Below, one piece after another: positions 36,457-44,437 of a stretch of 64,000 nt of DNA (positions are counted from its first letter, which is position 1; every line of letters begins with the position of its first letter). The notes beneath the pieces are model-generated. The model saw nothing but the letters and a program-made list of their open reading frames with translations, made no database searches and was not told where the DNA came from. Position numbers and translations under genes: made by a program. Origin of the DNA: Intrasporangium calvum (GTDB taxonomy: Bacteria; Actinomycetota; Actinomycetes; Actinomycetales; Dermatophilaceae); the NCBI RefSeq assembly GCF_028446585.1, contig NZ_JAPFQL010000002.1, forward strand, positions 41,191 through 105,190, in the 5' to 3' direction.

Positions 36457-38103
36457 TCAGCGGGTGTCGTGCGGACGAACCGTCCGGACGTCCACGGCCA
36501 GCACCTGGGGGGCCGACGAGGTGGACTCCACGGCCACGGTGACGTAGCGGTGCTCGACGAGCCCGTCGGTCTGGACCGCCGCGACACCGAGTGCGTCGGC
36601 CATCTCCGGCTTCCAGGTGAGGACGTGGCCCTTCGGGGGCACCACGGTGACGGTGCAGCGCAGCGTCCCGAGCATCAGGGAGCCGGCCTCGGTGCGAACG
36701 ACGAAGACCGACTTCGCCGCCTTCTCGCTGAGTCGGTATGGCTGGCAGGCGATCATGGTGCGGGCGGCGATGGCAGACTTCTCCGTCCACCCCTTGCGCA
36801 GCTTGGCCAGCTCGCCGACGGCGAGAGTGGGCTTCTGGCCCGACTCCAGGTATCGACCGGCCGTCTTGAGGAGTTCACCCGCGGCCGTGACCTGCTCGGA
36901 CGTCGCGGTCGCGTCCACCGCCGGTGCGGGACCAGCCACGACCCCCTCTGCAGAGGCGGTCATGTGGTTCGTCCAGGGCTGGCGAGCGCTCTCGCGGTGG
37001 AACACGCTGAACTCCGTCCATGCCCGCCGCTTGGGGTCAGCGGGCCGGACCGCTTCCTCCGACGAGGTGATCACCCACATCGGATAGGCACCGAACGACG
37101 GCGCGTGGACGACCGCCCCGTCGTGGCTGAAGCTGACCACGGACCGCTTCTCCCGGGAAGCGATGTGCCAGGCCGTGTCGAACCGGTCGGCGACGAGGAC
37201 CGGCCCGGAGTCGACCGCTGCCCAGGCCTTCGCATCGGGCTTCTTCACCTGCGCCGCGATGAGGGCGTTGTTGCGCTGGTCGTAGTCGTCGAGCAACGCC
37301 TTCGCGCCGTCCGCCGGGACGGCCACCTTGCGCAGCTCCGAGGGCAGCACGGCCGGCTCTGGCACGCTGACGCAACCGCTCAGCGCCAGCGACGCGGTGA
37401 TCGTCAGCGCTCCGGCAAGGAGACGGCTCCGGTGGGCGACACCGGCGGGCTGATCCGCGGCCGGGGCCTGCTCCTTGGCCTCGCCGGCGACGCCGACCGC
37501 CGTCGGATCGGTGCGGCCGCGCCGTCGCAGCCGTAGCGCGACGAGCAGGAGGATGACGCCGAGCCCGACGAGGGCCAGGGTGAGCGCGAGGACGAAGATC
37601 CCGGGCAACCGCGCCCCGAAGCCCACCGTCAGGGCCGCCTCCGGACCAGCCTGGGCCAGGACCTGCACCGGTGAGCCGTCGAGCGTGACGGAGACGACCT
37701 GCTCGCCGGCCCCCACGGCCCGCTCGGACCAGATGTCGAGCGCCTCGGGGCTCTCAGGCAGCTCTGCCGCCGGCTCACCCACCAGGCGACCGGCCACTTC
37801 TCCGGTGGGCTCGATCCGCTGCACCCGAAGAGCGTGCGCCGTGCCGAGATAGCTCGTCACGTCGACTGGGTGTGCCGCCCCGACGAAGGCCTCGCCCTGC
37901 TCGGCCGTCACCCGGACCTGAACCGTCGTCGCACGGTAGGCCAGCAGTCCCGGCTCGGTGACCATCACCCGGGTGCCTGCCGGCAACGGCTTGGCGGGCA
38001 GTTCGAGGAGGTCATCCGGACCCACCGAGCCGGCGACGGCTCCCCCACTGACCATGAGAACGACCCCGATGATCCAGCCCAGCACGGGCAGGACACGTTT
38101 CAT
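36457..38103 (-). CDS. Membrane protein with internal lipobox-like segment (possible fusion)
   Basis: A 548-residue protein of no recognised family. Segments: an N-terminal helix (LPVLGWIIGVVLMVSGGAVA), an extracytoplasmic region (~25-165), a second helix (GIFVLALTLALVGLGVILLL), a basic loop, then a third helix (RSRLLAGALTITASLALSGC) ending in a perfect lipobox LALSGC at about residue 243. The 300 residues after it look like a secreted lipoprotein body. It reads as a membrane protein fused to a lipoprotein precursor with no intervening stop. Whether the internal site is processed is unknown. Confidence 0.75.
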   Translation of the reverse strand: MKRVLPVLGWIIGVVLMVSGGAVAGSVGPDDLLELPAKPLPAGTRVMVTEPGLLAYRATTVQVRVTAEQGEAFVGAAHPVDVTSYLGTAHALRVQRIEPTGEVAGRLVGEPAAELPESPEALDIWSERAVGAGEQVVSVTLDGSPVQVLAQAGPEAALTVGFGARLPGIFVLALTLALVGLGVILLLVALRLRRRGRTDPTAVGVAGEAKEQAPAADQPAGVAHRSRLLAGALTITASLALSGCVSVPEPAVLPSELRKVAVPADGAKALLDDYDQRNNALIAAQVKKPDAKAWAAVDSGPVLVADRFDTAWHIASREKRSVVSFSHDGAVVHAPSFGAYPMWVITSSEEAVRPADPKRRAWTEFSVFHRESARQPWTNHMTASAEGVVAGPAPAVDATATSEQVTAAGELLKTAGRYLESGQKPTLAVGELAKLRKGWTEKSAIAARTMIACQPYRLSEKAAKSVFVVRTEAGSLMLGTLRCTVTVVPPKGHVLTWKPEMADALGVAAVQTDGLVEHRYVTVAVESTSSAPQVLAVDVRTVRPHDTR

Positions 38104-38219
38104 GAAGAGCTCCGATCGTTGCGCCGACGGACCCCTGGTGCCGCCGGTCGATCAGAGCCTAGGGAGCGGGCGCGAACGACGAGTTCGGTTGTCCACAGGC
38201 CCGATCCGGGCCGCAGACC

Positions 38220-38984
38220 TCAGTCGAGCCCGAGGTACTTCTCGAGGCCCACGGTCAGGCCGGGGTGGTCGGCGACCGCACGCACCGCAGCGATGACGCC
38301 GGGCATGAACGACGCCCGCTCGAACGAGTCGTGCCGGATCGTCAGCTGCTCACCCGCGTTGCCGAAGAGGACCTCCTGGTGGGCGACCAGCCCCCGCAGC
38401 CGGACCGAGTGCACTCGTATGCCGCCGAGCTGGGCCCCGCGCGCCCCATCCGGGTCGTGGGTGGTCGCGTCGGGTACGGGCGGGAGCCCGGCGTGGTCAC
38501 GAGCCGCGCCGATCAGCCCCGCGGTCCGCGCCGCGGTCCCGCTGGGCGCATCCACCTTGTTCGGGTGGTGCAGCTCGATGACCTCGACCGACTCGAAGTA
38601 GGGAGCCGCCTTTGCCGCGAAGGACATCATCAGCAGCGCGCCGATGGCGAAGTTCGGGGCGATGAGCACCCCGACACCGGTGCCGGAGCTCGACGGCGGG
38701 GCAGCGTCGAGCTGCCCGCGCAGTGCAGCGATCCGCGGCTCGTCCCAGCCGGTGGTGCCGACGACGACGTGGATCCCCCGCTCCACGCAGTGCGCGACGT
38801 TGCCGGGGGACGCAGCGGGGACGGTCAGCTCGACCGCGACGTCCGCCCCGGCCAGGTCACCGAGCTCGTCCCCCGAACCGTAGGCGCCGACGAGCCGCAG
38901 CCCTTCCGCCGCCTCGACGGCCCGGACCGCCTCGGACCCCATCCGGCCGCTCGCACCGATGACTGCCACCTTGATCTCCGCCAC
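38220..38984 (-). CDS. dapB: 4-hydroxy-tetrahydrodipicolinate reductase
   Basis: The reductase after DapA in the DAP/lysine pathway. About 254 residues from GTG 38984. Nucleotide site VAVIGASGRMGSEAV; GTTGW; catalytic region ELHHPNKVDAPSGTA. GTG 38969 is an attractive alternative start because GGAG lies six bases before it and the protein would then begin at the Rossmann strand. A variant motif copy gives QLGGIR near residue 186. Confidence 0.95.
   Translation of the reverse strand: MAEIKVAVIGASGRMGSEAVRAVEAAEGLRLVGAYGSGDELGDLAGADVAVELTVPAASPGNVAHCVERGIHVVVGTTGWDEPRIAALRGQLDAAPPSSSGTGVGVLIAPNFAIGALLMMSFAAKAAPYFESVEVIELHHPNKVDAPSGTAARTAGLIGAARDHAGLPPVPDATTHDPDGARGAQLGGIRVHSVRLRGLVAHQEVLFGNAGEQLTIRHDSFERASFMPGVIAAVRAVADHPGLTVGLEKYLGLD
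38417..38435 (+). repeat. Dispersed 19-bp motif, copy 11 (variant)
   Basis: GTATGCCGCCGAGCTGGGC, one mismatch in the core, antisense within dapB. Confidence 0.65.
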
Positions 38985-39009
38985 GAGCCAAACCCTATCG
39001 ACGAGCGCA

Positions 39010-39028
39010 ACCGAGCCCAGCGGCATAC
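39010..39028 (-). repeat. Dispersed 19-bp motif, copy 12
   Basis: GTATGCCGCTGGGCTCGGT in the pnp-dapB intergenic gap, 10 bp from the hairpin at 39038-39076. Confidence 0.9.
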
Positions 39029-39037
39029 GGACAACGG

Positions 39038-39076
39038 CGTGTGGCCCGCCACCCCCGAGGGGTGACGGGCCACACG
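39038..39076 (-). terminator. Hairpin terminator of pnp
   Basis: An 18-bp stem with one G-T type mismatch (CGTGTGGCCCGCCACCCC with 39059-39076) and a 3-nt loop, 25 bp after the pnp stop. No T-tract follows; instead a motif copy does. Confidence 0.65.
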
Positions 39077-39100
39077 GACGATCCGGTGGACCGGAGCGGA

Positions 39101-41338
39101 TCAGGCCTCGGCCGGAGCCTCGTCCTTCGCGTCGGACGTCTCGGCCGCCTGCTCGCCCTCGGGGAGGACGGCAGCGAGCGAGAGCTTGCCGCGCGGGTCG
39201 ATCTCCTTGAGCTCGACCTGGATCTTCTGGCCGACCTTGACGACGTCGTCGACGCTGTCGATCCGCTTGCCGCCGACGAGCTTGCGCACCTCGGAGATGT
39301 GCAGCAGGCCGTCCTTGCCGGGCAGCAGCGAGACGAACGCGCCGAAGGTCGTCGTCTTGACGACCGTGCCGAGGAAGCGCTCGCCGACCTCGGGCATCTG
39401 CGGGTTCGCGATGGCGTTGATCGCCGCGCGAGCCGCCTCGGCGGACGGGCCGTCGACCGCGCCGATGAACACGGTGCCGTCGTCCTCGATGGAGATGTCG
39501 GCGCCCGTGTCGTCCTGGATCTGGTTGATCATCTTGCCCTTCGGGCCGATGACCTCCCCGATCTTGTCGACGGGGACCTTCACCGTGATGATCCGCGGTG
39601 CGTAGGGGCTCATCTCGTCCGGCACGTCGATGGCCTCGGCCATCACGTCGAGGATGTGCAGGCGCGCGTCACGGGCCTGCGTCAGCGCGCCGGCCAGGAC
39701 GTTGGCCGGGATGCCGTCGAGCTTCGTGTCGAGCTGGATCGCCGTGACGAACTCCTTGGTGCCGGCGACCTTGAAGTCCATGTCGCCGAAGGCGTCCTCG
39801 GCACCGAGGATGTCGGTCAGCGCGGCGTACTGCGTCTCGCCGTCGACCTCGTCGGAGACCAGACCCATCGCGATGCCCGCGACCGGCGCGCGCAGCGGCA
39901 CACCGGCGTTGAGGAGCGACAGCGTGGACGCACAGACCGAGCCCATCGACGTCGACCCGTTGGAGCCGAGGGCCTCGGACACCTGGCGGATCGCGTAGGG
40001 GAACTCCTCGCGCGTCGGCAGCACCGGCATGAGGGCACGCTCGGCGAGCGCACCGTGGCCGATCTCGCGACGCTTCGGCGAGCCGACCCGGCCCGTCTCA
40101 CCCGTGCTGTAGGGCGGGAAGTTGTAGTTGTGCATGTAGCGCTTGCGCGTCACCGGGTTGAGGGTGTCGAGCTGCTGCTCCATCTTGAGCATGTTGAGCG
40201 TCGTGACGCCCATGATCTGCGTCTCGCCGCGCTCGAAGATCGCCGAGCCGTGCACGCGCGGCAGGACCTCGACCTCGGCGCCGAGGGCGCGGATGTCGGC
40301 GAGGCCACGGCCGTCGATGCGGACCTTGTCGCGCAGGATGCGCTGGCGGACGAGCTTCTTCTGGAGCGAGCGGAACGCGGCGGAGATCTCCTTGTCGCGC
40401 CCCTCGAACTGCTCGGCGAGCTGCGCCTTGACGGCGGCCTTGATCTCGTCGAGGCGGTCCTCACGCTCGGTCTTGCCGGCGATCGTCAGCGCGGCGGCGG
40501 CGTCAGCCGACGCGGCGGACTCGACGGCAGCGAAGACGTCGTCCTCGTAGTCGAGGAAGACCGGGAACTCCTCGACCGGCTTGGCCGCCTGGGCGGCGAG
40601 CTCGGCCTGGGCCTCGCACAGCACCTTGATGAACTTCTTGCTCGCCTCGAGGCCCTCGGCGACGACCTCCTCGGTCGGCGCCTGCTTGCCCTCGTTCTTG
40701 ACGAGGTTCCAGGTCGACTCGGTCGACTCGGCCTCGACCATCATGATGGCGACGTCGTCACCCACGACGCGGCCGGCGACGACCATGTCGAAGACCGAAC
40801 GCTCGATGTCGGAGAAGTTCGGGAAGGCGACCCACTGGCCGTCGATGAGCGAGACGCGCACGCCACCGATGGGGCCGGAGAAGGGCAGACCGGAGATCTG
40901 CGTGGAGGCGCTCGCGGCGTTGATGGCGAGCACGTCGTACTGGTGGTCGGGGTTCAGGGCGAACACCGAGATGATGACCTGGACCTCGTTGCGCAGCCCC
41001 TTCTTGAAGGTGGGGCGCAGCGGCCGGTCGATGAGGCGGCAGGTGAGGATGGCGTCCGTCGTCGGGCGACCCTCGCGGCGGAAGAACGAGCCGGGGATCT
41101 TGCCGATCGAGTACATCCGCTCCTCGACGTCGACCGTCAGGGGGAAGAAGTCGAACTGGTCCTTCGGCGTCTTGCCGGCGGACGTGGTCGACATGATCAT
41201 CGTGTCCTCGTCGAGGTACGCGACGACCGCTCCGCCGGCCTGCTTGGCCAGCCGTCCGGTCTCGAACCGGACCTTGCGGGTGCCGAAGCTGCCGTTGTCG
41301 ATGACGGCCTCGGTGAAGGTGATGTCTGGACCCTCCAT
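39101..41338 (-). CDS. pnp: Polyribonucleotide nucleotidyltransferase (PNPase)
   Basis: A 745-residue 3'-5' phosphorolytic exonuclease. Two RNase PH domains separated by a helical domain, then KH ([19 protein letters not shown]) and S1 ([20 protein letters not shown]). Active-site region SDEVDGE and [10 protein letters not shown]. Actinobacterial PNPases are also called guanosine pentaphosphate synthetase. The acidic C-terminal tail is short. It follows rpsO, with a 20-bp hairpin between. Confidence 0.97.
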   Translation of the reverse strand: MEGPDITFTEAVIDNGSFGTRKVRFETGRLAKQAGGAVVAYLDEDTMIMSTTSAGKTPKDQFDFFPLTVDVEERMYSIGKIPGSFFRREGRPTTDAILTCRLIDRPLRPTFKKGLRNEVQVIISVFALNPDHQYDVLAINAASASTQISGLPFSGPIGGVRVSLIDGQWVAFPNFSDIERSVFDMVVAGRVVGDDVAIMMVEAESTESTWNLVKNEGKQAPTEEVVAEGLEASKKFIKVLCEAQAELAAQAAKPVEEFPVFLDYEDDVFAAVESAASADAAAALTIAGKTEREDRLDEIKAAVKAQLAEQFEGRDKEISAAFRSLQKKLVRQRILRDKVRIDGRGLADIRALGAEVEVLPRVHGSAIFERGETQIMGVTTLNMLKMEQQLDTLNPVTRKRYMHNYNFPPYSTGETGRVGSPKRREIGHGALAERALMPVLPTREEFPYAIRQVSEALGSNGSTSMGSVCASTLSLLNAGVPLRAPVAGIAMGLVSDEVDGETQYAALTDILGAEDAFGDMDFKVAGTKEFVTAIQLDTKLDGIPANVLAGALTQARDARLHILDVMAEAIDVPDEMSPYAPRIITVKVPVDKIGEVIGPKGKMINQIQDDTGADISIEDDGTVFIGAVDGPSAEAARAAINAIANPQMPEVGERFLGTVVKTTTFGAFVSLLPGKDGLLHISEVRKLVGGKRIDSVDDVVKVGQKIQVELKEIDPRGKLSLAAVLPEGEQAAETSDAKDEAPAEA

Positions 41339-41450
41339 GTAGGGGCCCTCGCTTTCTTTCTCTCTTCGTGCCCTCGCACATCGTCGTTGTGTGCGGGGTT
41401 TTCCATCCGTGCGCCGGCCCCACCCGACGGGGTCGAGGTCGCCGCACGAC

Positions 41451-41494
41451 GACGAAAGGCGGTCACCGCAATGCTGCGGTGACCGCCTTTCGTC
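41451..41494 (-). terminator. 20-bp perfect hairpin between rpsO and pnp
   Basis: Arms 41451-41470 and 41475-41494 are perfectly complementary around a 4-nt loop. It can act as an attenuator or terminator after rpsO, or as a double-strand-RNase processing site as known for rpsO-pnp leaders in other bacteria. Confidence 0.8.
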
Positions 41495-41500
41495 ACGTGT

Positions 41501-41770
41501 TCATCGACGCAGGCCGAGGCGCTTGATCAGCGCGCGGTAGCGCTCGATGTCGGTCGCCTCGAGGTAGCGCAGCATGCGCTTGCGGCGGCCGACCAGCAGG
41601 AGCAGACCACGACGGCTGTGGTGGTCGTGCTTGTGGGCCCGAGCGTGCTCGGTGAGGTCCTTGATGCGCTGCGTCAGCATCGCGATCTGCACCTCGGGGG
41701 AGCCGGTGTCGCCGTCCTTCGTGGCGTACTCGGCCATGATCTGCTTCTTCACGTCAGCTTCCAATGGCAT
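41501..41770 (-). CDS. rpsO: 30S ribosomal protein S15
   Basis: 89 residues, family length: [40 protein letters not shown] and [23 protein letters not shown] 41770 with AAGGAG somewhat far upstream. rpsO-pnp order is the usual one. Confidence 0.98.
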   Translation of the reverse strand: MPLEADVKKQIMAEYATKDGDTGSPEVQIAMLTQRIKDLTEHARAHKHDHHSRRGLLLLVGRRKRMLRYLEATDIERYRALIKRLGLRR

Positions 41771-41934
41771 GGATGACCGACTCCTTCTCTTCTCGTTGCG
41801 CGGTGCTCCAGGGCATGTCCACCTGGGCGCTCTCTGTCCGCGGCCGGTCAAACGGCATCGCCAAGCGTAACAGCGGGGCTCCCACCTGCCCTAATCGTCG
41901 GCACGCGGGCTCCCCTGCTCGTCGACATCATGCC

Positions 41935-41953
41935 GTATGCCGCTGGGCTCGCT
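41935..41953 (+). repeat. Dispersed 19-bp motif, copy 13 (left arm of inverted pair)
   Basis: A perfect consensus copy; with copy 14 it forms an inverted repeat with 10 perfectly paired outer bases (GTATGCCGCT/AGCGGCATAC). Confidence 0.9.
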
Positions 41954-41974
41954 GGGCGGTCAGGTGGCCCGCGG

Positions 41975-41993
41975 AGCCGGCTGAGCGGCATAC
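41975..41993 (-). repeat. Dispersed 19-bp motif, copy 14 (right arm of inverted pair)
   Basis: GTATGCCGCTCAGCCGGCT on the minus strand, 21 bp from copy 13. Confidence 0.85.
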
Positions 41994-42131
41994 GGCCTCG
42001 TCGTCCTGCCCGATGGGCCACGACCGCGGGGGGTAGCGCGCGAGAGGGTGGCAATGGTGCTGTTTGTATGCGTGAGGGCGCGGGTACGTGGACGGTGCTC
42101 GGGGCCACAACTCAAAAGGAGCAATCACCAC

Positions 42132-42287
42132 ATGATCATCCTCGGACTCATCCTGTTGCTCATCGGCATGTTCGCCAACATCCCGATCCTCACCACGATC
42201 GGCACGATCCTGATCGTCGTCGGTGTGGTCCTCTGGATCCTCGGGGCGACCGGCCGCGCGGTCGGCGGACGCAAGTACTGGTACTAA
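42132..42287 (+). CDS. DUF6131 small membrane protein
   Basis: A 51-residue protein: two hydrophobic helices (MIILGLILLLIGMFANIPIL and IGTILIVVGVVLWILGATGR) and the terminal GGRKYWY, the pattern of DUF6131 miniproteins of actinobacteria. ATG 42132 has AAAAGGAGC ten bases upstream; the longer frame from 42048 is rejected. Function unknown. Confidence 0.85.
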   Translation: MIILGLILLLIGMFANIPILTTIGTILIVVGVVLWILGATGRAVGGRKYWY

Positions 42288-42310
42288 CGCCCACTCGTGA
42301 ACCTGGAAGA

Positions 42311-42333
42311 GCCCCCGCTCCGGCGGGGGCTTC
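42311..42333 (+). terminator. Terminator after DUF6131 gene
   Basis: GCCCCCG (42311-42317) pairs with CGGGGGC (42324-42330), followed by TTCTCC. Confidence 0.7.
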
Positions 42334-42431
42334 TCCATGCCCTCCCCCGGCTCCCGGCCTCCACGGGGCCCCCGGGTGCGTTCTGCTTCGGACCTTCATA
42401 GACTCAGGAGGAACCCAACGACGGGAGCACG

Positions 42432-42905
42432 ATGACGCACGCGACGAGCCCGCGCAGCGGGCTGGATGTCCAGCGAACCGAGACGGTGCGCCGCCTCACC
42501 GAGCAGCACGCGAGGGAACGCGGGGCACTGATGGTCGTGCTCCACGCGGTCGTCGCCGAGCTCGGCCACATCACGCGCGAGGACGTCGAGACGATTGCCG
42601 ACACGCTCAACCTGTCGGTGGCAGACGTGCACGGTGTCGTCTCCTTCTACAAGGACTTCCGGACCGAGCCGGCACCGGCCCACACGGTGCACCTCTGTCG
42701 GGGCGAGGCCTGCCAGGCCGTCGGCGCCGAGGCGGTCTTCGCGGAGGCGCGCGAGGCGTTTGCGCAGCGCGACGACGTCGAGGTCGACGAGGTCTTCTGC
42801 CTCGGCAACTGCGCCCTCGGCCCGTCGGGGATGGTGGACGGCCGGCTCCAGGGGCGGCTGACCGGCGAGCGGCTGCTCGGCCTGAGCGAGGGGTGGGTCC
42901 GGTGA
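42432..42905 (+). CDS. fdsG: NAD-linked formate dehydrogenase gamma subunit (NuoE-like)
   Basis: A 157-residue thioredoxin-like [2Fe-2S] subunit. Cluster cysteines in HLCRGEACQAVGA and VFCLGNCALGP; ADVHGVVSFYKDF is the NuoE helix. It passes electrons between the molybdenum subunit and the flavin subunit. First gene of fdsGBAD; GGGAG precedes the ATG. Stop overlaps fdsB (GTGA). Confidence 0.92.
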   Translation: MTHATSPRSGLDVQRTETVRRLTEQHARERGALMVVLHAVVAELGHITREDVETIADTLNLSVADVHGVVSFYKDFRTEPAPAHTVHLCRGEACQAVGAEAVFAEAREAFAQRDDVEVDEVFCLGNCALGPSGMVDGRLQGRLTGERLLGLSEGWVR

Positions 42906-44437
42906 ACGCATCGTCGACCACCGTCTACGTCCCGGCCGACTCCAGCGCCGTGGCCGTGGGCGCGGACGCCGTCGCGGAGGCACTCGCCGGCCACGAGGGC
43001 GTCAACGTGGTGCGGACCGGCTCCCGCGGGATGCTGTGGCTCGAGCCCCTGGTCGAGGTGGAGACCCCCTCCGGGCGGGTCGGCTACCCGAACGTCACGC
43101 CGGGCGTCGTCGCGGGGCTCGTCGCCGAGGGCATGCTCTCGGGCGCCTCGGTGGGTGCGTCCATCGGCGTCGTCGAGGATCACCCGTGGCTGGCCCGGCA
43201 ACGGCGCGTGTCGTTCGCCCGGATGGGCGTCATCCCGCCGACCGACATCGCCGCCTACGAGGCGCACGGGGGCTGGGCCGGCCTACGTCGGGCCCTGACG
43301 CTCGAGCCGGCGGCCGTCGTCGCGGAGGTCACCGCTTCCGGCCTGCGTGGTCGTGGCGGCGCCGGGTTCCCCACGGGGATCAAGTGGCAGACCGTGCTCG
43401 GGGCGGCGGCCGACGTCAAGTTCGTCTGCTGCAACCTCGACGAGGGCGACAGCGGCACGTTCGCCGACCGGATGCTCGCCGAGGGCGACCCCTTCACCCT
43501 GATCGAGGGGATGCTCGTCGCGGCGCACGCCGTCGGGGCTCGTGAGGGCTACATCTACTGCCGGTCCGAGTACCCCGCGGCAGCGGCCACGCTCCGCCGG
43601 GCCATCGACGTCGCCTACGCCCACGGCTGGCTCGGGGACCGCATCCAGGGCAGCGACCTGTCCTTCGACCTCTTCGTCCGCCTCGGCGCCGGCGCCTACA
43701 TCTGCGGCGAGGAGACCTCGATGCTCGAGTCGCTCGAGGGGCGCCGGGGCGAGGTGCGGGCCAAGCCGCCCATCCCCGCGCTCGAGGGGCTCTTCGGCCG
43801 GCCCACTGTGGTCAACAACGTGCTGACCTTCGCGGCGGTGCCGATGATCCTCGCCGACGGTGGCGCGGCCTACGCCGCCCTCGGGTCGGGGCGCTCCCGC
43901 GGGACGCAGGTCTTCCAGCTGGCGGGCAACATCCGGCAGGGCGGGGTCGTCGAGACCGACTTCGGGGTGTCGCTGCGCGAGCTCGTCGAGGACTACGGCG
44001 GCGGCACCGCCAGCGGTCGGCCGGTGCGCGCGGTGCAGGTGGGTGGCCCGTTGGGCGCCTACCTCCCGGCCGCCGCGCTCGACGTCCCGATGGACTACGA
44101 AGCACTGCTCGAGGCAGGCGGCATGCTCGGCCACGGCGGGGTCGTCGTCTGGGACGACACCTTCGACGCGGCCAGGATGGCGCGCTTCGCCATGGAGTTC
44201 TGCGCCAAGGAGTCGTGCGGCAAGTGCACGCCGTGCCGGGTCGGGTCGCAACGTGGCGTCGAGACCCTCGACCGGATCATCGCCGGGACGGAGCGGGACC
44301 GGAACCTGCTGCTCCTCGACGACCTGTGCACGACGATGACCAAGGGCTCCCTGTGCGCCATGGGCGGCCTCACCCCGATGCCGGTGCAGAGCGCCATCCG
44401 GCACTTCGCGGAGGACTTCGACAGGAGGACCTCATGA
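42902..44437 (+). CDS. fdsB: NAD-linked formate dehydrogenase beta subunit (NuoF-like)
   Basis: A 511-residue flavoprotein: an N-terminal thioredoxin-like region (~1-120), then NuoF with NADH site SGLRGRGGAGFPTGIKW, FMN site EGDSGTFADR and AGAYICGEETSMLESLEG, and the [4Fe-4S] cysteines CAKESCGKCTPCRVG plus LCTTMTKGSLCAMGG. It reduces NAD+. GTG start overlapping fdsG; stop overlaps fdsA (ATGA). Confidence 0.94.
   Translation: MNASSTTVYVPADSSAVAVGADAVAEALAGHEGVNVVRTGSRGMLWLEPLVEVETPSGRVGYPNVTPGVVAGLVAEGMLSGASVGASIGVVEDHPWLARQRRVSFARMGVIPPTDIAAYEAHGGWAGLRRALTLEPAAVVAEVTASGLRGRGGAGFPTGIKWQTVLGAAADVKFVCCNLDEGDSGTFADRMLAEGDPFTLIEGMLVAAHAVGAREGYIYCRSEYPAAAATLRRAIDVAYAHGWLGDRIQGSDLSFDLFVRLGAGAYICGEETSMLESLEGRRGEVRAKPPIPALEGLFGRPTVVNNVLTFAAVPMILADGGAAYAALGSGRSRGTQVFQLAGNIRQGGVVETDFGVSLRELVEDYGGGTASGRPVRAVQVGGPLGAYLPAAALDVPMDYEALLEAGGMLGHGGVVVWDDTFDAARMARFAMEFCAKESCGKCTPCRVGSQRGVETLDRIIAGTERDRNLLLLDDLCTTMTKGSLCAMGGLTPMPVQSAIRHFAEDFDRRTS

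Larger units (their letters stand above)
41771..42131. other. 361-bp divergent intergenic region rpsO / DUF6131 gene
   Basis: No credible gene. It holds two motif copies facing each other (41935-41953 and 41975-41993) and presumably the promoters of both genes; no clear -35/-10 pair was identified for either. Confidence 0.7.

Noticed and set aside
39041..41482. 813-codon plus-strand open frame opposite pnp
   Set aside because: Mirror of pnp codon bias; composition is Asp/Leu/Arg/Gly-rich repeats with no domain.
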